Source: Liolophura sinensis
Lineage: Eukaryota > Mollusca > Polyplacophora > Chitonida > Chitonidae
Assembly: GCF_032854445.1 (NCBI RefSeq)
Contig: NC_088302.1
Span: forward strand, 23,077,788 to 23,141,787
Direction of reading: 5' to 3'
DNA: 64,000 nt
This document shows positions 35,287-44,900 of this stretch, piece by piece. How positions within the stretch are numbered: the first letter of the stretch is position 1; every line of letters begins with the position of its first letter. The position numbers were made by a program, and so were the translations under genes. The notes beneath the pieces were generated by a model that was not told where the DNA came from, did not search any database, and worked only from the letters and a program-made list of their open reading frames with translations.

Positions 35287-37840
35287 ATATCAGTGCCAAG
35301 TAAAGGCATAATTATCAAACTAACAAATCTTTTTGTACACTGGTGGTCCATTTTTGCATTTTTGCCTTCTGGTGACCAAGAATGAAGCTTGTCATTTCAT
35401 TTGACTAGCTCTATGTTTCATGTGGTCTTGTATCAAGGTCAGTAGTCAGTTCTGGTGTGCTGATAAAGTTTTTTCCTTGTCATATTTGGCATTCTTAAGT
35501 GACGCTGCTCTGGGCTCAATGAAAAGGGTTAATTGTAAGTGAAAGGGTTAATAATTGAGGTTTAGTGCCACATAAACAGTATTTGAGTCCTATGGTGAAA
35601 ATATTAAGTGTGTACATGTATATTCAAATGTTGAAGTGGCCATTGGCTGTAAATGTTTGTAAAAAACACAGTTAATTATCTTCGGATTATTAGCAATATA
35701 TGCAGCTCCCAAACTCATATATCTAGTGTCATTTTCTGAAAGACTTCTCTACCAAAACGTCGTCTGTTATGCTGGAAGTCTTGGATTATGAATCTAACTA
35801 GGGAATATCCAGGTCTGGAGTTGGCATGGTTTCTGAAGGACAAGATGAGTTAGGGACCAGGGGGTTTAATAAGGTGTGTAGAAAAGAACATAATGTTAGG
35901 GTCCTTTGAGAGTATGTTGTCTATGGCAGTAAAGTGACAGCCTAGACTGGTTGCTATTCCTACAGTCAAGCTTTGTGTTTTCGTTATCAGATCTATACAG
36001 GCTCAGGCTGTCTAGTTTCTGGATAAACTCAGGAATGCTTCTGGTACTAGCTGCTGGCAATGTCCATTGTATTCAAAGTAACAAACCATGACTACCAAAT
36101 TATTAACTGTTGCTCACTGAAGAAGTGTTCACTCTGATTCAGTGAAAGGACTGCGAGATATATTGAGCGTTTTGTCGTGATCCTCAGAAAGATCTGTCTC
36201 TATAAGCTGCTTGTTAAAACTTAGGTCCACTGTGCCTTCAAAAAGGTCTTTTTGGTATAAGAAGAAAATCCCATGCTCAGACTGAGTGACTATTGCCTTG
36301 GGTACGTACTGAAAGTTTATGGACCCTGACTTCTTTTGGATAGGATTCCATACTTATCTTGTCTGATATCTTTGAAGTGAAAGATGAAAGAAATGGATGT
36401 ATTTGACATATAAGTGTAAATATAACAAAATAAAAAATATCAGGCTACATGTGACTTGAAGTTGAAGGCTCCAGTCATCTTCATCCCCTTTTGATCTCCT
36501 TATAGTCACTCAGACCTTTCAGTTCTGACGAACATTGAAAAGCAGGCACTTTTTTAATGTAATGTACCACGCAGCCATTTTTCTCTGTCATGATATATCT
36601 TCAAAAATTAATTGACTTATCATTCATGTTTTAATGTAATGACATGATAATTCCTTAATTTTCCTCTAATATAGGGGTTGAAATAGGCATGCACCAGTAA
36701 GAAAATACGCTAATTCTCTTCTTTTTTGCGATAGCAGCAGCTGTGCTGTTTTCGGTCAATGCACACGTAATTGTAACAAAACTACACAGTTTCTTTTTCT
36801 CACATTGTTATTCCATCTGATGAACAATATATTCAGATCATTGCTTACCAAAAAAAAAAAAACAGAAAAAAAAAAAAACTGAGAGAAATGTAATTTTTAG
36901 GGTATATAGAGTCAGCAGTCATGTGAAGAATTATTTCTTTTTGTGAACATCTATGAATGTATGCCTTCAGGTAGACACATTTGTTCAGGATTTTTCTAAA
37001 AACAGAGATTCCCAACCAGCTTTGATTATTAATAAAACAGTAAACATTTATGGATTATCGGTATTTGATGGCACATACTTATATGTCCTATTGTAAGTTT
37101 GAAGCCTGGGCGGAAAACCAAAGGGTATAGCGAATGGTAAAGTTTCAGAACTTTCCAGTGGAAACCAATAAAGCTGCTGATTACCGAGCCACTTTTGTCC
37201 ACTGTCACGAGATAATGCAGGGGGTGGACGGCGACGGAATTAGACACCTGTTAGTGGTCAGTTTAATGATTGCTGGCTACTTTACTGTTCGCCTCGGGGG
37301 CTAACGCTCAGGGGAGGAAAAGAAGGACCGAGCAGACAATGGCCAGACAGCATTTTGTTAAGCGACAACGGGAAATAACTACGGGTGTATTAATCAGTAG
37401 CCCGAGCACAAAGGCAGGAACTGAGGACAAATGGGAAGGCTGCCAGGGCAATCCTACACAGGCAGTTGTAAGCGTGTGGGTCTGTCTGTTGGCCTCAATG
37501 TGCCAGCCATCTTAAGGCAAAGACAGATTCAAGAATAAATGTCCCAATTATAGCCCACGATCACCATGTCAAATGAGTAAATCTTCAAGGTAGCCTCGAA
37601 AAGGAAATTAAACTTAAGTAAATTCGATTGACTAATTATCAATCATTTAAATCCTCTTAGTGAATGTCACACTGCTGTAAAGGAAAAGCCTTTTGATTAG
37701 AGAAATTTAAGTGCCTTAAAGGACAAATGCCATCATGAAAGGATAAGTCCCTAAAATGCTGAAATTCATGAGAACTACGCAGTGGTAGATATTTAAGCCC
37801 ACTGCATTCGTTTTAAAAAGGACAGCATGCACGTCCTGTT
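35287..37840. other. Intergenic, no gene recognised
   Basis: A short scrap at 35555-35600 (GAGGTTTAGTGCCACATAAA) resembles the unit of the 102-bp array downstream. Poly-A tracts lie at 36850-36880. 37180-37520 has higher GC without a supported exon. Confidence 0.5.
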
Positions 37841-37844
37841 TGGA

Positions 37845-38622
37845 CTGAGTGATTACAGTTTAGCGCCACATTGGCAATATTTCAACCATATAGTGGTGAC
37901 ATGTTTTGACTGAATGAGTGAGTGAGTGCTTGGGGTTTCATTTTGACTGAGTGATCACGGTTTCGCGTCACATTAGCAATATTTCAACCATATAGTGGTG
38001 ACATGTTTTGACTGAGTGAGTGAGTGAGTGCTTGGGTTTTCATTTTGACTGAGTGATTATGGTTTAGCGCCATGTTGGGAATATTTCAACCATGTAGTGG
38101 TGGCATGTTTTGACTGAGTGAGCGAGTGAGTGCTTGGGGTTTCATTTTGACTGAGTGATTACGGTTTAGCGCCATGTTGGGAATATTTCAACCATATAGT
38201 GGTGACATGTTTTGACTGAGTGAGTAAGTGCTTGAAGTTTCATTTTGACTGAGCGATTACGGTGTAGCTTCACATTGGCAATATTTCATCCATATAGTGG
38301 TGACATGTTTTGACTGAATGAGTGAGTGAGTGCTTGGGGTTTCGTTTTGACTGAGTGATCATGGTTTAGCTTCACATTGGCAATATTTCAACCATGTAGT
38401 GGTGACATGTTTTGACTGAATGAGTGAGTGAGTGCTTGGGGTTTCGTTTTGACTGAGTGATTATGGTTTAGCTTCACATTGGCAATATTTCAACCATATA
38501 GTGGTGACATGTTTTGACTGAATGAGTGAGTGAGTGCTTGGGGTTTCGTTTTGACTGAGTGATTATGGTTTAGCTTCACATTGGCAATATTTCAACCATA
38601 TAGTGGTGACACGTTTTAATGG
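37845..38622. repeat. 102-bp tandem array with SINE-tail sequence in each unit
   Basis: About eight units at a period of 102 bp (one of 98). Each unit carries GGTTTAGCGCCACATTGGCA and AATATTTCAACCATATAGTG. All but the last continue into GTGACATGTTTTGACTGA and GAGTGAGTGCTTGGGGTTT; the final unit ends after GTGACACGTTTTAAT. GAGTGAGTGCTTGGGGTTT is the reverse complement of the family 2 SINE end (AAACCCCAAGCACTCACTC). The other part resembles a motif I know from gastropod interspersed repeats (TTTACGCCGC...AGCAATATTCCAGC type), from memory. No protein is encoded. Confidence 0.92.
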
Positions 38623-38639
38623 GAGAATGCATACTTCAT

Positions 38640-40160
38640 AGATGTATTAAATCAATATGGTCAGTTTAATTCAATCTTGGTAGAGCGATGAAATATTGCT
38701 GACAGTATTTTTTACCTATTTCAACATCATGATGTAAATTGCAGGAAGTACTAAATTTACAGTTTCAGGGCTGCATGGAACAACTTTTTATTGTAAACAG
38801 TTGAAGTTACTTGTTATCTTCAGAAGGTTTGGAAATAGGTTATGGTTGGTCTGATAAAAGAAGAAAGTCTTGACATTGCAGTATTCTACATCTGCTGCAT
38901 GGCAATGTTATACCACTGTTGCACATTCAGTGCATGGCCGCTTATATTGCAAACCTTGTGGTACTGGGCCCGCTGGCACAAAGAGATCATAGCTGCAATC
39001 GATTGTATACCCAACAATTGATTGTAAAAATTTTTACACAGGATTTGTAAGGTGATTGTGAATTTACAATTGTGAAGTTACATTTGTGATGGCAAGCCAG
39101 ATTTGATTCGTACATAAAATTGGTCTGTTTAAATGGACAATGTACCAGTCAATAACTTTTCTTGCCTCCATTTTCAACCTTATAATGACTCAACAACTAA
39201 GAACAACAACAACATGTGAAAAAATGAATGTGACATCTTTTTGAGTCAGTTACATTGCACATCATTGCAAACGAAGTCGAAAGATACTAACTCTAGATCT
39301 CTGTCTAAGGTAAGTATTTGTTCTTAATGCTAATTTTGGGGCAATTGTAAATATTTACAGCTAGGTCGACTCAGTTGTAATATCTGATTGTAAGTAACAA
39401 CTATCGTACCTTAATTTGTGCTGGTGGGGTAGCGATTGATAGCAAAGGCTATGATCTGCCTAATTTTAGACCGGTCATTTCTAATAAATTGCAACTAACA
39501 TCACCGCAGTTTTTCTAAATCTAATTTTGCTTGAGCCATGGTATTAGGGGATACTTGCTCTAAAGTGTCACAAAAGCTGAGAACTGTCTAGTAGTGTGCA
39601 GGGTTTTTCTGTGGTCATGCAGTGCTGCCGTGTACAAGTTCCTTATACTCTAGAACCTTCCAAGGCCCAGTTGTTCAGAAGTGTATTGGCTCATAGTGGT
39701 ATTAACTCATATTTTATATTTAAAATTTAAGCAAAACTCAGCAGTCAATGCAGTTCCCAAAGACAAAGTATAACAGCAACAGTTTTAGTTCATATTTAAT
39801 GTACTGGTACACAATTTCCTTTTGACTGAGCACAACATTGAAGACTTAGTTTAAAGTTAATTCTGATATTAAGCTTTAAACTAGTTTTGAATAACGGAGC
39901 CCAGACCCTCATAAATTATGTCTGAAACATTCATACATAGGCAACTTTTTGTGCATGATTGTAAGCCTAAATGATATGGTTATGAATTGTTGTTGGACAC
40001 TGTATGGTTAATTGGGTATTAGCTGACTTCAGGGCTTCCCGTTGATCCCTGTCATGCCTGTGACAAGTTTGCCTATTTCTTGATGCAAGCATACCAAAAG
40101 GCTAGAGCAGTTCTTTGTATCAAAAACTGTAAGAATTAAGGCCCTTGCCCTCTGCCTGGC
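38640..40160. other. Intergenic, no gene recognised
   Basis: AT-rich unique sequence; no supported feature. Confidence 0.55.
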
Positions 40161-40166
40161 TCGTTA

Positions 40167-40408
40167 GGTTCATGGTTTGTTACATTTTCATGGGTTGTTA
40201 CATTTTCATGGTTTGTTACAGGTTCATGGTTTGTTACAGGCTCATGGTTTCTTCAAGGTTCATGGTTTGTTACAGGTTCATGGTTTGTTACAGGTTCATG
40301 GTTTGTTATAGGTTCATGGTTTGTTACAGGCTCATGGTTTGTTACAGGCTCATGGTTTGTTATAGGTTCATGGTTTCTTCAAGGTTCATGGTTTCTTCAG
40401 GTTCATAG
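40167..40408. repeat. 18-bp minisatellite, about 13 copies
   Basis: Tandem copies of TTCATGGTTTGTTACAGG with variants (GGCTCATGG, TTTCTTCAAGG). The unit is a multiple of three and has no stop in one plus frame, giving a spurious repetitive peptide. Confidence 0.93.
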
Positions 40409-40482
40409 TCAAGTTCCCTGCACCCATAAAGCTGACCCTCACCATATAAGAGAAGTATTCTTGACTAGGGTGTTAAACACCA
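40409..40482 (+). mobile_element. SINE 3'-domain remnant
   Basis: CACCCATAAAGCTGACC followed by CCATATAAGAGAAGTATTCT and GGGTGTTAAACACCAG is a diverged family 1 3' domain, directly after the 18-bp minisatellite. No head or tail. Confidence 0.6.
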
Positions 40483-40542
40483 GTGGCATAAATCCATATA
40501 CTAACCCATTCGGTATAAATCTTACAGTACTTGCTGGGGGAG

Positions 40543-40858
40543 TGCTGGGGGTTTAACGTCGTGCTTAACAATTTTTCAGTCATATGATGAGGAAGGATTC
40601 TTTAGAGTGCATGTAATATGCCTCCTTGTTGCAGGCCGGATTTTCACAGCTCTTATATTTAATGCTGCCTCACTGAGACAACTTACCAATAGCAAGTAAG
40701 GCGCCATACCCGAGCCATTATACTTCTACGGGTCAACAAGTCATTGTATTATCCCCTTTATGCTGAACTCCAAGTGAGGAAGTTACAATTTCCTCTTCTA
40801 AGGTCTGGGGTGTGACCTCCTGAAGCAAATGCTCTACCAATTGTGCTATCAGGGCCTG
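40543..40858 (-). mobile_element. SINE family 2, near full length, minus strand
   Basis: On the plus strand it begins GGGGGTTTAACGTCGTGCTT then AACAATTTTTCAGTCATATG, and ends with the reverse of the head (CTCTACCAATTGTGCTATCA then GGGCC). The body matches the family throughout, including CTACGGGTCAACAAGTCATT. It lies about 580 bp downstream of the protocadherin stop codon. No clear TSD. Confidence 0.88.
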
Positions 40859-41156
40859 TCGTACTTTCTTGAAGTTATACCCCGTACCGGTAACAGTAAT
40901 GGGTACATAAAGAATATACATCAAAAGATCATCAAGAAAATGTGCCTACTCCATTGTTTTAGTTTGCCTGACATCAAACCAGATTGATATGGGCAAAATT
41001 TAATCATTTTTGCAAATCAGATTTGGAAATTGATTAGATGTCTTCAGAGGTTTAATTAAATTTTGGAGGTTTGATGGATTTTAAAGCGAAATTTTGTTGA
41101 TAAAATCTGATAAAGGTTTGAAATTGGCACATTTCTGAATGTGTTTGTCAGCATTG

Positions 41157-41160
<4 letters not shown>

Positions 41161-41222
<62 letters not shown>
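41161..41222. repeat. (TA)31 microsatellite
   Basis: An uninterrupted TA tract of about 62 bp, 220 bp beyond the protocadherin stop codon and so possibly within its 3'UTR. Confidence 0.95.
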
Positions 41223-41223
<1 letters not shown>

Positions 41224-41440
41224 TGTTTACATGGTACAACATTTGTGGTACAACATTTGTGGTATACACACATACATACTCTGACGATATTACCCATAGT
41301 GGGCAAGCGTATAGAGCACATGCGTATGATTTCATGTTACGGATTTGTTGTACTCTGCGGACTGAGCTTCTCACCTTTTTTGTGTTTTACATCTGTAAAA
41401 AGTTGACTGTGGACAGATTATAGGCAGATCACAGCAGTAC

Positions 41441-41991
41441 TTAGACATCCACTCCGGGAATTTCATGGGAGTATAACTCGTTAATATCACATATATCCTC
41501 AGGGCTGACAACATAGCTACCGGAAGTCGTCGTAGCTCCGTCGTCATCGTCCCGAGCACTGTCATTGGGAATATCACTCTCTTCCTCTTCTACATCCGTT
41601 CGTTGTAAGTTAGCCCTCAGCGGACTTAATATCAAAGGTTCTGGACATTTGAGGGCTTTGTGTTCGATGGGAGACACACCATCTCCTCTCCATGATGGGC
41701 CACACTTATAATTGGCTGCCAGGGACGTAGGCAGCGCACTGGGACAATGAACACCTTGGTCATAAATTGACGGGTTTGTACTGGGGATCTGGCCAGTTTT
41801 GAAATTTTCATTTGGTAAATGATAGTTTCCATAGCAACCATTAGAGGGTTGAAAGAATGCATGCTGTGGATGCTGGTCGGCCATCCATGTCTTTATCCTT
41901 TGATTGACAGTATCTTCCTCCATCAGCACTGGAGTCATCAGTTGCCCCATCTTCTTCTTCTTGCCGTGAGATTTTCCCATCTTATCACAAC
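41441..41991 (-). CDS. Protocadherin exon 4: last coding exon
   Basis: Acceptor AACTTCCCACAG|GTTGTG. The split codon gives G, then CDKMGKSHGKKKKMG and 168 further codons to TAA at 41443-41441. It contains a basic patch (HGKKKK), aromatic and proline-rich middle segments, and an acidic end (DVEEEESDIPND, ARDDDDGATTTSGSYVVSPE). The chain ends PGVDV, which fits a class II PDZ ligand pattern (hydrophobic-x-hydrophobic); binding is inference. Confidence 0.9.
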
Positions 41992-44900
41992 CTGTGGGAA
42001 GTTCAAACGTGGTTCAATTGCAGGCCACCATATCTTGGGCATGTAGCGAAGTAACGCCATACCGTGGGACGCCGTCTTGAAACATTGTCCAGAATTTTTT
42101 CATTCAATCTCGATCAGCACGCTACTTAAATTGGAATTGGATGAGAGGCGATCGAATCCAGCAAAAGAATTTAATATTCACATCAGATTAGATTTTAATT
42201 AAATGAAAATCTCAATATAAGCAGCCTGTTGTATGCACTGGACATGCGGGCAGTCATGAACCATGTTATGGTCATTTAGAGAAAGAAAGACAAAGTTTTA
42301 ACAGTTTTGGATCAAATTGGCATTAAAGCAGAATCTTGCAGGATAGCCAGTCTCCAGAGAGCCCTTGTTTCTTTTGTCAGGTATTTTTCTGACTTATACT
42401 TCTATTGATTTTTTTTGTTGGCGAAAATGAAATTTTGTTATCAGGATTCCTCGCACCTTTGATGTTGTTGTTGATGCTATTTTTGGCCTCTTCCTCACTT
42501 CCGCCGCGTCCGCTGTCGCTGGCTGTTGTCTCGCCTGATATGTCGCTGTGAGCGTCCAGTTTCTGCAGTACATCGGGTATATATGGCACCTGCAGAGGCA
42601 AAAATAAACATAGTTTATCAATATGTTTTGCAACACACACACACTCACACACACACACATATATATACACATATATATATATATAGATCAGCTTGTTTTG
42701 CAACATATATAGACAAATGTTTTTAATTCTTCAGTTTCACTCCATTTGAAACTTTGCCTCCCTGAATGCATGGTATTTATAGTCTCACGGATCAATAGTT
42801 AGCATCTGGCAGGTGTTTTCTGAATCAATTTAATGTATTTTAACAGAGGCACAAAAAGAGCATTGCAAACCTCGAAAACCAAAAAAAATAAATAAATAAA
42901 ACCCAATGATTTGATAAATGACAGAAATGCTACTTTTCAATTCTGTTCATTGTCAGTCCTCTGAATTCATCATGAAGTGGAAAAACAGTTTTTTTTTATT
43001 CTGTCTTTTTTGCCATAGGTCCGATACACAATTTCAAATCAGCACCTGTTCTTTTATCGCAGAACGTGAGTTAACATGTTTTCAATTAAATTAACTCCCA
43101 AGAATCACCATTTTCCTTCACTCAGATAAATTTCCTGTCTTCAGTCATTTCTATTTCTGTAGGATGATTGTACTTTTCTTTCCTGTCAATTTGCATTAGA
43201 TCTGTCATTTAAATGTAAACTTCTTGCAAACTGTTGTTTATGTTTGTTACAAAGAGTAAGATTCTTTGCCCAATGAACAAAAGATGCGTGAAGTTATTTT
43301 CTGTCCTTGCGACTGTTCAAATAGAGGTTATGTTCCAACTGCTACTGTTCTAGAATGCGGATAGCTTTTGTGTAATCAAGATGAGGGTTAGAATCAGTAA
43401 TAAATTTCCAATAATAGAAAGAAATTCAATAGTTTTGTGTCATTGTGTATAATTTTCAGATAAATCTTCCTGTCATTGGTACATTTCAGTGATTAAGAAA
43501 CACCTCCATGCATATTCTAGTCGAATATCTCATTCTGATCATATTTGTTACCGTACTTCACAATATTTCATACCGATATTGAATTTGCTGTCACTTACTG
43601 TTGAAATTCAGTTTCAATTATATTTTTAATGTCATATCATTGAGTGCATGACTTACATGAACTGATTATGAATTCACTGTGATATATTTTTAGTGTCATA
43701 TAGTTTAGGTATACAAACTGATAATTTGACTTAATTAGCTGTTAATAGTTTGTAGCGAAGAATTGATTTGATTTTCTATTTTTTTCTTTTGGAGTTAATG
43801 TATAAACTGAAAGAGATTTAAATACCTTGAAGTTATTGCTTACCTGAATCATATTATGTGTACAAGATTTGACATATATTTATGAAAGTGTGTCAATAAC
43901 ATAAGACCTGGTTTAATATTCTTTCCCAGTATTTGACTTACATCTGATAGCCTTTTTGTGGGATCTCTTTCCAAGCTCCTGTAAGTTTCGTACGTTGTAT
44001 TATGATGGGGGCTGTTGGAACCTGTGCGAGACGTGGTCATTTCTATATCTTGGCCATCCGGAGGAAATCTATCTGCAATGTTTACAGCCCCACAATCCTG
44101 AGGGTACTGCAATGAATACACTCAACATGACAGACCATTAAGAGAAAAAACAGGCATAGCCATTTCTTTATCACCAACACAACAAATTGGAAACCAGTCG
44201 GAGTAGTCGTGCTCGGTGGCAGGGCAGGATTATGCATGCTGAGTGATAGAAATGGAATAGGACACGTCTGAGCCAAACTTAAATGTATTGTATACAGCTA
44301 TCGACAAATAGACCCCTCTGACCCTCTGTCAATTGATAATAAACGGTCTTGACATTTCCAAGCAGGCCTCATTGCATTGCCTGCTTCGCTGTCTTTCTCT
44401 GAAGCTGTGAAATATGCACAGTACTAAATCATTACACTGAAGCCCTGTCCGCATAGCTTCTGCGCCTTCCTGTTGTAATGGAATATTCTGGCTACCCAAC
44501 CTAGGTTTAATAGACGTTTACAAGCGTTTAATATAAGTCTATGGGACTTAGCCGAGTTCAGTTACCTGCTGTTAGAACTGTGCAAATTGATACAGATATC
44601 TAGAAGGCAATAACTGGTGCTTAAATTAACCCTGTGCAGTTGCACTGAAATGGATTGACAGATATGAGCTTGTGGTGGGGGTGGGTCAGGGTAGGGTAAG
44701 CTGGAGTGAGAATGGAGAGCAAGTAAACTTACTGTCATGTTGTTGTGGTGATCGACAGAAGCCATGTAGGTGTTCTGACCAGTAAAGGTGGAAAATGTAG
44801 GACTGGGAAGGGTTGTTTGGGTGACTTCAGGTCCAAGGGAAAACTTAGTATGCTGCATCATGGTGTCGTCTCTGGCAATGGTAGGCTGTTTGGTACTTGA

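Noticed and set aside
41081-41423. YIYIYI-type ORFs on both strands
   Set aside because: Direct translation of the (TA)31 tract.
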